A stretch of 64,000 nt of DNA from Candidatus Gastranaerophilales bacterium. Its GTDB lineage: Bacteria > Cyanobacteriota > Vampirovibrionia > Gastranaerophilales > Gastranaerophilaceae. Position 1 is the first letter of the stretch. Every line of letters begins with the position of its first letter. The DNA lies in NCBI GenBank assembly GCA_944324285.1, contig CALUVR010000004.1, forward strand, positions 48,569 through 112,568, given 5' to 3'. This document shows, piece after piece, positions 45,104 to 54,389 of this stretch. The notes under the pieces are model-generated. The model was given only the letters and a program-made list of their open reading frames with translations, did not search any database and was not told the origin of the DNA. The position numbers were made by a program, and so were the translations under genes.

Positions 45104-45851
45104 ATGAAAACTGTTGGTATGACTGCATTTTTGGGGGGGGGGGCGGTATAAGTTCCTTTCAGATAAACGGTTTCGCTCAGGATTTACCTTAGCTGAAGTT
45201 TTAATTACCCTCGGTATAATCGGTATTATTGCGGCAATCACATTGCCGGTGTTGGTTGGGAAATATCAAAAACAAGTAACAGTTGCTCATCTGCAAAAGT
45301 TTTATACAAGTATGAACCAGGCTTTGAGGCGTTCTGAGGTTGACAACGGTGAATATAAGTACTGGTCTGTCGGGCAGGATATGGGCGCAACTGCTTATTT
45401 TGATAAATACTGGAAACCTTATCTAAGTGGTGCAAGTATTTGTCACACATACAAAGAATGTAACTATAAATCAAACCAGCCTTTTTCTGACATAAACGGA
45501 ACACATGCAGGAGCTGTTTTGATTTCAGAAACGGCTAGAACAACTTTTAAACTTCCTGACGGTACAGTTGTCATTAATTTTACATCAATGGGAGGTCAAG
45601 CGGATGAAGAAGGAAATCTCGTTGATGATAAAGTCTCTGGAGCTATATATGTTGATATAAATGGAGGAAAAGCCCCAAATTGTTACGGTAAGGATTTGTT
45701 TGTCTTTATTCGATATGATAACGGATTAATCAATCCATATTTGATAGAGTTGGAAGATATATCTACAAGATGTAATAGACAGACCGGAGATGGCTGCGCC
45801 GCAAAGATTATGAAAGACGGCTGGACGATAGCTGACGATTATCCGTGGTAG
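45104..45851 (+). CDS. poly-G prepilin, probably phase-variable (out of frame at G11)
   Basis: AAAGGAGG (45091-45098) is well placed for ATG 45104, which reads MKTVGMTAFLGGG and then stops at a TAA (45149) because of the G11 tract (45133-45143). With G10 (or G13) the frame continues as LGGGRYKFLSDKRFRSG and then FTLAEVLITLGIIGIIAAIT, a class III prepilin signal cleaved after SG. The prepilin part is open to 45851 and has the usual Cys-rich globular domain (CHTYKEC, ISTRCNRQTGDGCAAK) and DINGGKAPNCYGKDLFVF. A second ATG at 45100 would be in frame with G12, but its spacing to GGAGG is too short. Confidence 0.75.
45133..45143 (+). repeat. G11 homopolymer in prepilin leader
   Basis: Eleven uninterrupted G on the coding strand, ten codons after the ATG with a ribosome-binding site. 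Same relative place as the G12 tract in the other poly-G prepilin. Confidence 0.9.
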
Positions 45852-46892
45852 CAACTAATCCCCTCTCCAAGTGGGAGAGGGGACCCGAAGGGCGGGTGAG
45901 GGTAATAAAGTGAAGAGTGAGTGTAGAAAAGTCGGCGTCATTCCGGAAGCTTAGAAAAACTGATAGACGCGGAAGTTGAAATTGAGTTTCTCAAGCTATG
46001 CGGAATCGCATTATTGTCTGTAGCTACGGTTATGTGATCCCGGGTCAAGCCCGGGATGACGTAAAATCATTACACTATTGATACTGTATAACAGCTATGC
46101 GATTGCGGGTCGCAGCCCGCAATGACGTGTATACAATACTTATGCTCCCTTTACAAGGGGGGGCTTTCTTCCCTCTTCCTGCGGGAGAGGGTTAGGGTGA
46201 GGGGGCTGTATGAGAATAAGACTAATAATAAATTCAGTATAGTTGAATTTATTTTCTCAACACGCTTCCGCCCTGCTCGCGCTATGGGTTCGAAATAAAT
46301 CCAACTGTACTGTGAAAAGATGTTAAGGCAGATAGTTATGATATAAAAGGTCTGTTGGGTATACCTGCCCAACTAATAATGCAAAAGCTGTATTGCTTCG
46401 GCTAACGCCTCGCAATGACGACTTGTTCCCTCGCCCCTTGAGGAAGAGGGGGAAGGGAGAGGGGTAAAAGATAAAACCCTCCGGCACTTACGTGCCACCT
46501 CCCTTACGAAGGGAGGCAAACAATCCTCCCAGCCCCGCTTTACAGTGGGTAAGTCATATCCTCTAGCCCCTTGAAGGATACAAAGAGGGTGCAGACGAGG
46601 TAACGAGTCTTGCGACCCTTTATGCCTTGTGCTGATGGGGTGGTGTATAATAAGATAGTAAATAGTAAATAAACCCTTCACTCTTCACTCTTTATCTTAA
46701 CCAAAGGCTGGATTGCTTCGGCAAAAGCCTCGCAATGACGTCACATCCCCTCGTCTTCTGGAATGGAGTGTCCGCAGGACTAGTGAGGGGTAAAGACGTT
46801 AAGTGCAATTAAGCGAAGAATGAGGCGTGATGAGCCTTATTTTTGTCGAACCATTCACCCTTCACAATTCACTATTCACTTGCATTGTTGAT
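45852..46892. repeat. 1-kb spacer of dispersed repeats
   Basis: Contains CCCTCTCCAAGTGGGAGAGGGG (about 45860-45882), a diverged composite repeat (45936-46128) with two GCGGGT/GCCCGC or CCCGGGT palindromes, GCTGTATTGCTTCGG...GCAATGACG (46385-46421), a CACCTCCCTTACGAAGGGAGG hairpin (46496-46517) and another GGCTGGATTGCTTCGG...CGCAATGACG (46705-46741). Frames inside are not genes. Confidence 0.85.
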
Positions 46893-48437
46893 TTACACCC
46901 TGCTACTTTCTGTGGAGTTAAACATTCTGTATTGCAGCGCCTGCATAAGATGCTGCTGATTTATATCCTGTGAACCGTCAAGGTCTGCAATTGTTCTTGC
47001 AAGTTTTAGTATTCGGTCATAACGTCTGCCTGATAACTGGTATTTGACAATTGCTGCGCGAAGCATAGCTTCACACGCAGTATCGGGTTTGCAGTATTTT
47101 TTGATTAGTTTTGGGGTAAGTTCAGAGTTTGTTAAAATTCCGTCATTTTTGTAGCGCTCTTTTTGTCGCTGTCTTGCGGCAATTACGCGTTTACGAATTT
47201 CTGACGAGGGTTCAGCTTCTTTACTGTAATTTAAAAGTTCTTCTGATGTCAGGCGCGGGACTTCTATCTGCAAATCTATTCTGTCTAAAAGCGGTCCTGA
47301 AAGTTTTGAAAGATACCGATTAATCTGAAATTCCGAACAGGTGCATTGTTTTTCTTTATCACCCAGATAGCCGCACGGGCACGGGTTCATTGCGCCTAAA
47401 AGCATAAATTTTGCGGGATACCTTATTGAATGCTTAGTTCTTGAAATTACGATATCGCCGTCCTCTAATGGCTGTCTTAAAACTTCAAGGACATTTCTCG
47501 GAAATTCTACCATTTCGTCTAAAAACAAGACTCCTCTATGTGCAAGCGTAATTTCTCCGGGTTTCGGGTTGGCACCTCCTCCTATAATTCCGTTGGCAGA
47601 GGCTGTATGGTGTACTGTTCTGAAAGGTCTTTTACACATTAATGGCGTGTTGTCTGAAAGCAGTCCCGAGATACTGTAAATTTTTGTAAGTTCAAGCGCT
47701 TCTTCAAGTTCAAGCGGAGGCAGAATTGACGGCAGACATTTTGCCATCATTGTTTTTCCCGAGCCCGGAGATCCTGTCATAAGTATATTGTGCCCTCCGG
47801 CTGCCGCAATTTCCAGTGCCCGTTTTGCCTTTTGCTGACCCTTTACGTCTTTGAAATCATAGATGTATTCTTCCTTTGAATGTTCTTCAAGGTAATTCTT
47901 TATGTTAATTTTTGTTATGGGAAGCGGGTTTTCTATAAAATGGTTAACCACATCCGTTAATGTTTCCGCTCCGTAGATATTAACCCCGTCTGCAAGCGCG
48001 GCTTCTTTTACATTTGCGGCAGGAACTATAACATTATTTATCCCTGCTTCTTTAAACCCGAGAACAAGCGGCAGAACCCCTGTTATTCCGCGCAGGCTTC
48101 CGTCCAGCGAAAGTTCTCCGATAAAGCCGTAGTCTTTTATTTTTTCTTTATCTATTGCTTCTTCTTCCGCTAAAATTCCGACAGCTATCGGTAAATCAAA
48201 GTTTGTCCCTTCTTTTTTCAAATCAGCAGGCGCAAGGTTGATTACGACTTTTTTATCTGGAAATGTAAAATTAGAATTCTTTATTGCCGAACGAACCCTT
48301 GTTCGCGCCTCATTAACCGCAAGATCAGGAAGTCCGACGATTGTAACACCCGGAAGTGAATTTATAACATCCGTTTCTACCTCGACTATATATGCGTTTA
48401 ACCCGATTACTGTTGCAGTATTGACTTTATTTACCAT
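46893..48437 (-). CDS. comM: YifB/ComM-family Mg-chelatase-like AAA+ ATPase
   Basis: 514 aa. N-terminal ChlI/Lon-protease-like domain (about 1-170: GLPDLAVNEARTRVRSAIKNS, INLAPADLKKEG), central AAA+ domain with Walker A GSPGSGKTMMAK and Walker B GVLFLDEMVEF, and C-terminal Mg-chelatase domain (SGPLLDRIDLQIEVPRL). ComM is a helicase promoting branch migration during natural transformation. With comF and type IV pilus genes present, competence is a reasonable inference. Divergent from the GT9 gene with only 40 bases between. Confidence 0.93.
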   Translation of the reverse strand: MVNKVNTATVIGLNAYIVEVETDVINSLPGVTIVGLPDLAVNEARTRVRSAIKNSNFTFPDKKVVINLAPADLKKEGTNFDLPIAVGILAEEEAIDKEKIKDYGFIGELSLDGSLRGITGVLPLVLGFKEAGINNVIVPAANVKEAALADGVNIYGAETLTDVVNHFIENPLPITKINIKNYLEEHSKEEYIYDFKDVKGQQKAKRALEIAAAGGHNILMTGSPGSGKTMMAKCLPSILPPLELEEALELTKIYSISGLLSDNTPLMCKRPFRTVHHTASANGIIGGGANPKPGEITLAHRGVLFLDEMVEFPRNVLEVLRQPLEDGDIVISRTKHSIRYPAKFMLLGAMNPCPCGYLGDKEKQCTCSEFQINRYLSKLSGPLLDRIDLQIEVPRLTSEELLNYSKEAEPSSEIRKRVIAARQRQKERYKNDGILTNSELTPKLIKKYCKPDTACEAMLRAAIVKYQLSGRRYDRILKLARTIADLDGSQDINQQHLMQALQYRMFNSTESSRV

Positions 48438-48477
48438 AAATCAATTATACAACAAATTTTTGTATTATAATAATCTT

Positions 48478-49476
48478 ATGGAAAAGATGAAAAATATTTT
48501 GGCAATAAATTTTGGCGGAATTGGTGATGAGATTTTTTTTCTGCCGGCTTTGATTTCTTTGAAAAAAGAATTCCCGAATTCTAAGATTACCCTTGCGCTG
48601 GAACCCCGCAGCAAGAGTGTTAAAGATTTGACGGATATAATTGATGATCTGTTTTTGATAGATGTTAAAGGGAAAAACAAATACACAGAACTTGTGAAAT
48701 TGATTTTTAAAGCCCGTGCGGGAAAATTTGATATTGTAATATCTTCCGGCGGAAATAAATTTATAAGTATTCTGCTCTGGCTGACAGGTATAAAAGAGCG
48801 TTACGGATACAATACCGGCGCGTTAAGCGAAAGACTTTTAACAAAAGCTGTTCCTTTGAATAAAAATCAATATGCCTGCGCGATGTATCATGATTTGGTT
48901 TCGCCATTAACAAATAATAAAACTATTTTGCCTGAAATCAACGTAAAATCTCAGGCAAAATTACCGAATTCTGTTCTTATCCATCCGGGTGTCAGCAAAA
49001 TCAGTGTACAAAAAGGGTGCATAAAAACCATTCCTCCGAAAACCTGGGCAGAAACTGCGGAACTTTTAATTCAAAAAGGTAAAAAACTTATGCTGGCTGG
49101 CGGTCCTGATGATAGTGAATGTATTGAAATTATCAGAAATTACCTTTCTCAAAAAGGGCTTTCTTTTGAGGATTACTACGGCAAAACTAGAAACTTAAAA
49201 GATTTAGCGGAATTAATTGCCAAGGCTGAACAATTCATCTGTTCAGATTCTGCGCCTTTGCATATTGCGGTTGCTCTAAAAACAAAAACTTATGTAATTT
49301 TCGGTCCGACTGACGATAAAAAATTAATTCCTCAATCAGAACTCGTTGTCCCTGTAAAAGCTGATGACAAATGTCCTTTAAAACCTTGCCTCTGGGAACG
49401 CAGATTAACGACCTGCGATAAATTGGATTGTCTGAAAATTACGGCGCAGGATGTTGTAAATAATATGTCTTTGTAA
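48478..49476 (+). CDS. GT9-family glycosyltransferase (heptosyltransferase-like)
   Basis: 332 aa from ATG 48478; a longer frame from 48238 lies inside comM. LAINFGGIGDEIFFLPALISLKKEFP is the N-terminal GT9 motif. The C-terminal donor-binding part has AEQFICSDSAPLHIAVALKTKTYVIFGPTDDKK. Such enzymes add heptose or other sugars to LPS core. A TATAAT at 48466-48471 places the transcript start at or next to the ATG, with no ribosome-binding site, so the mRNA may be leaderless. Confidence 0.88.
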   Translation: MEKMKNILAINFGGIGDEIFFLPALISLKKEFPNSKITLALEPRSKSVKDLTDIIDDLFLIDVKGKNKYTELVKLIFKARAGKFDIVISSGGNKFISILLWLTGIKERYGYNTGALSERLLTKAVPLNKNQYACAMYHDLVSPLTNNKTILPEINVKSQAKLPNSVLIHPGVSKISVQKGCIKTIPPKTWAETAELLIQKGKKLMLAGGPDDSECIEIIRNYLSQKGLSFEDYYGKTRNLKDLAELIAKAEQFICSDSAPLHIAVALKTKTYVIFGPTDDKKLIPQSELVVPVKADDKCPLKPCLWERRLTTCDKLDCLKITAQDVVNNMSL

Positions 49477-49519
49477 TATAATATTCCCTGTACCCCATTT
49501 TATAGAGAGGAATAAATTA

Positions 49520-49885
49520 ATGAAAACACAGTCAATCGGAGTTTCGACATCTTTTGGCAGCTTGAAACGTGATCCTGTTTCTATGTCAAAATCAATGTTT
49601 GAAGCTTTATCTCAAGCGCCTGCAGTTAAAAAGTTCGGCAAAAATTACGATGCTACTTTATCTGTAGGTTCATTTTTCAGCAGTAAAGAGCCAAACAAAA
49701 AACAGCTTGCTTTACGTTTTGAAGATATTAAACCAAAGAGTCTTACGGCAAAAGTTAAAGATTTTTTCTCAAAAAAACTGCATAGCGAAGTGAGATTAAA
49801 AACTCATGCTGAGAACGATAAAGATTTTGTTGCAGAAGTTGTAAATAAAAAATCGAATTCTGTTTTGAATATTTATAAAAAATAA
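49520..49885 (+). CDS. hypothetical 121-aa basic protein
   Basis: AGAGAGGAATAAATTA upstream of the ATG. N-terminus KTQSIGVSTSFGSLKRDP carries the S-F-G motif seen in other unknown proteins here. A Lys-rich middle (KPKSLTAKVKDFFSKKL) and a short C-terminal beta segment (DFVAEVVNKKSNSVLNIY) follow. No membrane segment. Followed by its own strong terminator. Not recognised. Confidence 0.65.
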   Translation: MKTQSIGVSTSFGSLKRDPVSMSKSMFEALSQAPAVKKFGKNYDATLSVGSFFSSKEPNKKQLALRFEDIKPKSLTAKVKDFFSKKLHSEVRLKTHAENDKDFVAEVVNKKSNSVLNIYKK

Positions 49886-49915
49886 AAAAGCGCCCTTTTA
49901 TAAGGGCGTTTTTTT
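49886..49915. terminator. terminator, shared with convergent prepilin
   Basis: AAAAAGCGCCCTT, loop TTAT, AAGGGCG and a T-run (49891-49915). Confidence 0.9.
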
Positions 49916-50585
49916 ATTTCGGAAGATTTTTAAAATAATTTTCGTCAGTTAATGCTTTTTCTGTACAGCCAAATCCATTTCTGTTAGCCGTTGATGTTGC
50001 TGAACAATATTCCGGATATGGAAATCTTGTTCCTTCAATCCCCATTGGAAGCAATTTCCCGCTTTTATTATCAATTTGAAACATAAAGACATCATGACCG
50101 AATTTATTTGGATTTTTGTTGTAGCCATTTACGTCGACAGAAATACATATAGGGTGGCTGCCGTCATTATCAATCATTACGAACATTCCGTCTGTCAGTA
50201 TTGCCTGACCTTCATCAAACTGAGCATTATACCCGCGGTTTCCGTTATATGTTTTATATGTATCGGAAAGTAAATCCCCTACATTTTCGTCAGTTCCGTT
50301 ATTTTTGCAGTCCTTAAATCCGCAATCTTTACCCTGTATAATATATTTCTTCAAAGCCGGTGCAAGTTTGTGCTTTCCATAGTTTTCCTGATTTACAATG
50401 TATCCCTGCTCTGCGTTTAAGCTCTGGATTGCCTGGGAAAGAACGCTGTATGCCTTCTGCAGTCCAACCTTATATTGGATACCGTTGGTCTGATTTACTA
50501 GCGCGGGAAGAGTCATTGCCGCAACAACTCCAATAATCCCGAGTGTTATCAATACTTCAGCAAGAGTAAATCCTGTTTTAGTCAT
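49914..50585 (-). CDS. type IV prepilin-like protein, XRE-paired (copy 2)
   Basis: 223 aa. Leader MTKTG, then FTLAEVLITLGIIGVVAAMT, a canonical class III prepilin signal without a poly-G leader. The globular part has two Cys pairs (GKDCGFKDC, EYCSATSTANRNGFGC) and the motif DVNGYNKNPNKFGHDVFMFQ. It ends with ENYFKNLPK, almost the same end as the poly-G prepilin at 39271 (DYFKNLPK), so these are close paralogues. Divergent from an XRE regulator. Confidence 0.9.
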   Translation of the reverse strand: MTKTGFTLAEVLITLGIIGVVAAMTLPALVNQTNGIQYKVGLQKAYSVLSQAIQSLNAEQGYIVNQENYGKHKLAPALKKYIIQGKDCGFKDCKNNGTDENVGDLLSDTYKTYNGNRGYNAQFDEGQAILTDGMFVMIDNDGSHPICISVDVNGYNKNPNKFGHDVFMFQIDNKSGKLLPMGIEGTRFPYPEYCSATSTANRNGFGCTEKALTDENYFKNLPK

Positions 50586-50598
50586 TTTTACTTCCTTA

Positions 50599-50667
50599 TA
50601 ATAGCTAATAACAAGTATTTATTTAATAATAGCTATTAGAATAGTCTTTGTCAATAGTATATACTAT
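50599..50667. promoter_or_regulatory. three palindromic sites between prepilin and XRE gene
   Basis: TAATAGCTAATA (50599-50610), the perfect 12-bp palindrome TAATAGCTATTA (50627-50638) and the perfect 14-bp palindrome ATAGTATATACTAT (50654-50667), which covers a possible -10 (TATACT 50660-50665) for the XRE gene. Confidence 0.7.
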
Positions 50668-50675
50668 CCATTGGT

Positions 50676-50900
50676 ATGGAAATGAATAAAGATTTGGAAA
50701 AACGTTTTGGTGCGAAACTCGCTTATGTGCGTAAGTCTAAAAAACTTTCCCAGATTAAACTTGCTGAGAAAGTAGATATGAATTTTAATTATATCGGTCA
50801 AATAGAACGCGGGGAAGCAAACGTCACTATAAAGACCATAAAGGTTCTGGCAGACGCTCTGGAAATTGAGGTAAAAACATTATTCGATTTTTCATTCTAA
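50676..50900 (+). CDS. XRE-family HTH regulator paired with prepilin copy 2
   Basis: 74 aa (or 72 from the second ATG at 50682). Single HTH: FGAKLAYVRKSKKLSQIKLAEKVDMNFNYIGQIERGEANVTIKTIKVLADALEIEVKTLFDF. Same plan as the XRE protein at 23306. Its 3' end overlaps the convergent SDR gene by four bases. Likely binds the palindromes in the 90-bp divergent spacer. Confidence 0.88.
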   Translation: MEMNKDLEKRFGAKLAYVRKSKKLSQIKLAEKVDMNFNYIGQIERGEANVTIKTIKVLADALEIEVKTLFDFSF

Positions 50901-51598
50901 ATCCCGACACTCAAGCCTGCACAAAGGTTTATCCCCTGCCCCGTTATTCCTTTTGCATCATCTGATATTAAATATTTACAGAGTTTTGCGACTTCTTCGG
51001 GTTTTACAAAACGTTTCTGCGGAATGCAGTCAATGATTTCTTCTTTTGAAAATTCGCTGTCTTCTATGGATTGTTCACCGAGTTCTGTTTCTACCCAGCC
51101 AGGGTTAATCGTGTTGACTGTAATATTAAATTGGGCAAGTTCAAGTGCGAGCGCTTTTGTGAGTCCGAGAAGTCCGGCTTTGCTTGATGAATATAGGCTT
51201 GCATAAGCTTCTCCCATAACGCCTGAGATTGAGCCGATATTTATAATCCTGCCCCATTTCTGTTCTTTCATAAATGGACCTGCTGCGGATATTAATTTTA
51301 CGGGCGAGAGAAGATTTGTTTTGAATATCCTGTCAATTTCATCAGATGAGGCTGAATCTATTGCTCCATATATGTATTCGCCTGCATTATTAATCAGTAC
51401 ATCTATCTTATTCTTTTTTATAAAATCCGTCAGCAAATCAATTTTTCCACAGAGGTCGCATACGCAATATCCTTGTGCACCAATAGTTTTCAGTGCTTCT
51501 TCGTTTCTTCCTGTTACAAATACATTCCCGAGCGGCAGAAGTTCTTTTGCTATGGCTCGACCTATTCCTTTTGATGCACCTGTTACAAGTATGTTCAT
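50897..51598 (-). CDS. short-chain dehydrogenase/reductase
   Basis: 233 aa, classical SDR. Cofactor motif TGASKGIG, NNAG, catalytic Ser in IGSISG and YxxxK in YSSSKAG, then NTINPGWVETEL. FabG-like in length, but substrate unknown. Overlaps the tcdA stop by four bases; last gene of the nudix-secG-tcdA-SDR operon. Confidence 0.92.
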   Translation of the reverse strand: MNILVTGASKGIGRAIAKELLPLGNVFVTGRNEEALKTIGAQGYCVCDLCGKIDLLTDFIKKNKIDVLINNAGEYIYGAIDSASSDEIDRIFKTNLLSPVKLISAAGPFMKEQKWGRIINIGSISGVMGEAYASLYSSSKAGLLGLTKALALELAQFNITVNTINPGWVETELGEQSIEDSEFSKEEIIDCIPQKRFVKPEEVAKLCKYLISDDAKGITGQGINLCAGLSVGI

Positions 51599-52356
51599 GA
51601 TTTATACTCCTTTAAAAATGACTGCGTAATATATGACGCCATAAATATTCCAGCACAGCTTGCAACAAACGGCGTCGACGCAGGTGTTATTTTTACAAAT
51701 TCAATATTTTTTCCGTCATTTGTCGTAATGCTTTCTGTTTCGGAAATCTTTTCTCTGGAAAATGGTTTTTCTCTGCTCGCGACAACAGTAATCCCTTTTT
51801 CAATTCCGCGTTTTTTTAATTGATAAATTATGTTTGAAACAAACGGTGCGTTTTTATTTTCTATTTCCGAAATATCAGAAATATACAATTTCGTCGGATC
51901 AATTCTGTTTCCGGCACCCATGGAACTTATGACCGGAATTCCATTTTTTACACAGGTTTCCAGAAGCGAAATCTTTGAACGCATTGTGTCTATTGCGTCG
52001 GCTACATAGGTCAGGGGTGAAGAGTGAGATGTGAAGAGGGAATTAAGATTTTCTGTGTAAAAATCGTTGATAATGTTTAATTTTATTTCAGGGTTAATGT
52101 CTTTCAATCTGGCTTCAAAAAGTTCTGTTTTTTCTCTGCCGATGGTCGAATGCAGTGCCACGATTTGTCTATTGATATTCGTTTTGGAAACTACGTCAAA
52201 ATCAACGAGAGTTAATTCGCCTATTCCTGCCCGTGCAAGACTTTCCGCACAAAATCCGCCAACCCCGCCGAGTCCGAACACTGCAACGTGTTGTTTTTTC
52301 AAAATATTCTGATTTTCTTCACCCCAAAAAAGGCTGTTACGTGAAAAGATTTCCAA
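51595..52356 (-). CDS. tcdA: tRNA threonylcarbamoyladenosine dehydratase TcdA-like
   Basis: 253 aa, ThiF/E1-like. VAVFGLGGVGGFCAESLARAGIGELTLVDFDVVSKTNINRQ binds ATP, and DAIDTMRSKISLLETC follows. TcdA (CsdL) cyclises t6A37 to ct6A37 in tRNAs reading ANN codons. The segment encoding LFTSHSSPLTY (about 52005-52045) is made of GGGGTGAAGAGTGAGATGTGAAG-like sequence that matches the intergenic repeat family, so a repeat fragment may have been absorbed in frame. C-terminal hydrophobic helix as in the family. Confidence 0.85.
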   Translation of the reverse strand: MEIFSRNSLFWGEENQNILKKQHVAVFGLGGVGGFCAESLARAGIGELTLVDFDVVSKTNINRQIVALHSTIGREKTELFEARLKDINPEIKLNIINDFYTENLNSLFTSHSSPLTYVADAIDTMRSKISLLETCVKNGIPVISSMGAGNRIDPTKLYISDISEIENKNAPFVSNIIYQLKKRGIEKGITVVASREKPFSREKISETESITTNDGKNIEFVKITPASTPFVASCAGIFMASYITQSFLKEYKS

Positions 52357-52371
52357 GGGAAACCTTCTTTC

Positions 52372-52596
52372 TTACTTGATTATTCCAAATCCTAAAAGGA
52401 AAGTGCATACAACAAATATTCCGGCAAAAATTCCCGTTACTTTGTTGAGTCCTTTTTCAGCGCTTTTCTGTGAAGAAAATAAGTGAGATGCTCCGCCAAT
52501 CCCTGCAATTCCGTCACCTTTCGGAGAGTGAAGCAGGATTAATATTACTAACATTATTGCGGAAAGAATTTGTAATATCCAGATAAATGTAACCAT
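52372..52596 (-). CDS. secG: preprotein translocase subunit SecG
   Basis: 74 aa with two membrane helices (about 3-22 and 52-72) and the conserved loop LLHSPKGDGIAGIGGASHLFSSQKSAEKGLNKVTGI. Auxiliary subunit of SecYEG. Lies three bases after the nudix gene. Confidence 0.93.
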   Translation of the reverse strand: MVTFIWILQILSAIMLVILILLHSPKGDGIAGIGGASHLFSSQKSAEKGLNKVTGIFAGIFVVCTFLLGFGIIK

Positions 52597-52599
52597 TTC

Positions 52600-53286
52600 T
52601 TATTTTTTCTCCTTTTTCTTGTTTGAAATGAAATGAGCCCGTTTAGAATTTAACTGAATATTTTCAAATGTATAAAGTCTTGCAGGGCGTTTTGATGAAG
52701 ATTTTGTGTATTCATCCAGTTCTATCAATCCCGGGGTTGCAAGTGCTTTTTTCCTGAAATTTCTTTTGTCTAGCTTTTTCTCCATAATCAGTTCATAAGA
52801 TTTTTGCATTTCGGTCAGCGTGAATTTTTCATTCAATAATTGATAGCAGACAGGGCAAATTTCCAATCTTTCGCGGGTTCTTTTGAGAGAATATTCAATA
52901 ATTTCTTTGTGGTCGAACGCAAGAGGAGGCAGGTTAGAAACTTTATGCCATCCGAGTTCCGGGGAGGATATGATTTTAATATCTTCCGCTCTCACAAGTG
53001 CAAAATATGCACACGTAATAACCCTTGAATTCGGGTGACGGAGAGGATCTCCAAATGTATAAAGCTGTTCAAGGTAGATATTATCTACGTTTGTACGTTC
53101 TTTTAATACTCTCAATGCAGCCTGATCAAGGTTTTCGGATAACCTGACGTAACCTCCCGGTATTGCCCATTTGTCTTTAAAAGGTTCATTGAGCCTTTTA
53201 ACAAGCAGTACCTGAATTGCATTGTTAATAATCGTCAATATTACTACGTCGACTGTGATTTCGTGTGTTTTTGTTTCATTAAACAT
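52600..53286 (-). CDS. Nudix protein with C-terminal winged helix (NrtR-like)
   Basis: 228 aa. Nudix domain (about 8-140) with GGYVRLSENLDQAALRVLKERTNV, a degenerate box in which the last of the REUXEE glutamates is Arg. The C-terminal winged helix (about 150-225: EKFTLTEMQKSYELIMEKKLDKRNFRKKA, RPARLYTF) is the NrtR plan. NrtR regulators sense ADP-ribose and control NAD genes. nadA in this window is a natural target, but no shared operator was identified. Confidence 0.82.
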   Translation of the reverse strand: MFNETKTHEITVDVVILTIINNAIQVLLVKRLNEPFKDKWAIPGGYVRLSENLDQAALRVLKERTNVDNIYLEQLYTFGDPLRHPNSRVITCAYFALVRAEDIKIISSPELGWHKVSNLPPLAFDHKEIIEYSLKRTRERLEICPVCYQLLNEKFTLTEMQKSYELIMEKKLDKRNFRKKALATPGLIELDEYTKSSSKRPARLYTFENIQLNSKRAHFISNKKKEKK

Positions 53287-53444
53287 AATATTCTCTTACC
53301 CAAATTCATAATACTATAAAAATAAATTTTTACATAAGTTAATAATATTGATTGTTAATATTTTTTTACATCTTTTATTCCCAAAAGTCAATTTTGAAAG
53401 AGATAAATACTTTATTAATATATAGGGGATTAAAAGAGAAAATT

Positions 53445-54389
53445 ATGTACGGAATGAATTTTATATTCGGAAATAATTTCGGATTTGGCGGCTTTGGCTG
53501 TAATTGTTTTTGCCGTCCGATGATTAATCCTTTTATGTTGGGTGCAATGCGCGGATACAGTTCTGCGATGTGTGCTTATTCAATGATGGGAGGGATGTTC
53601 TCTCTCCCGTCATTGTTCAATTTTAATATGAACAATTTTTTGCCGTATTCACAAGGGGTGTATTCATATAATATGCTTCAGTCAATCCCTCAAGGCGCTC
53701 AGTCCTCTCAGAATAATCAAAGTTCATCAACGGCACTTCCTTCTTCTGAACTGCTTGATGATGTAAGTTCAGCCATGTCGGATTTGCAGGAGGCTGTGAG
53801 CGGAACCTCTTCTCAATCTGCTTCTAGTAACGATGAGGTTGTAGCCTCTAATAATCCGTCTGAGGGTAGAAGTTCATCACACATTAAAGGAAGTGAACTT
53901 AAAATAGATCCTGATTTTATGTATAAAGTCCAGAAAATTGCAGCAGAATTGAAATGTGATACAGATGATTTACTTGCTGTTATGAATGCGGAATCAGGGC
54001 TTGATGCTCAGGCTCAAAATATTTCAGGACGCGGGGCTGTCGGGTTAATTCAGTTCACTGATGTTGCGGTTGAAGAATTAAACAGACACGGCTGCAACGT
54101 TACGAAAGAGCAGCTTAAAAATATGGATGCATTAGAGCAACTCGATTATGTGGGCAAATATTTGAAAATAGCGAAATCTTATAAATTCTCTGAAAACGAA
54201 CAGCTTTCGGCAGGAGATTTGTATGCAATAGTTTTTCTCCCCGGACGTGCAGATAGAGATATTCTGAGCGAAAGAGGCGAAAACTATTATAACTGTAACG
54301 TCGGGCTTGATATAAACAAAGACGGAAAAATTACGAAATCGGAATTGGAAAGCAGAGTAAATCACTTTAGAGTATCTGTTGTTGCGTAA
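53445..54389 (+). CDS. lytic transglycosylase-like protein with EF-hand loop (1)
   Basis: 314 aa from ATG 53445, preceded by AAGAGAAAATT. Gly/Phe/Cys-rich N-terminus (GNNFGFGGFGCNCFC), Ser-rich linker (about 85-145), then an SLT-type domain with catalytic E183 (NAESGLDAQAQN) and GAVGLIQFT. A 12-residue EF-hand loop (DINKDGKITKSE, 289-300) ends the protein. It cuts peptidoglycan glycan strands. The EF loop suggests calcium binding. A paralogue lies at 59600. No classical signal peptide is visible. Confidence 0.8.
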   Translation: MYGMNFIFGNNFGFGGFGCNCFCRPMINPFMLGAMRGYSSAMCAYSMMGGMFSLPSLFNFNMNNFLPYSQGVYSYNMLQSIPQGAQSSQNNQSSSTALPSSELLDDVSSAMSDLQEAVSGTSSQSASSNDEVVASNNPSEGRSSSHIKGSELKIDPDFMYKVQKIAAELKCDTDDLLAVMNAESGLDAQAQNISGRGAVGLIQFTDVAVEELNRHGCNVTKEQLKNMDALEQLDYVGKYLKIAKSYKFSENEQLSAGDLYAIVFLPGRADRDILSERGENYYNCNVGLDINKDGKITKSELESRVNHFRVSVVA

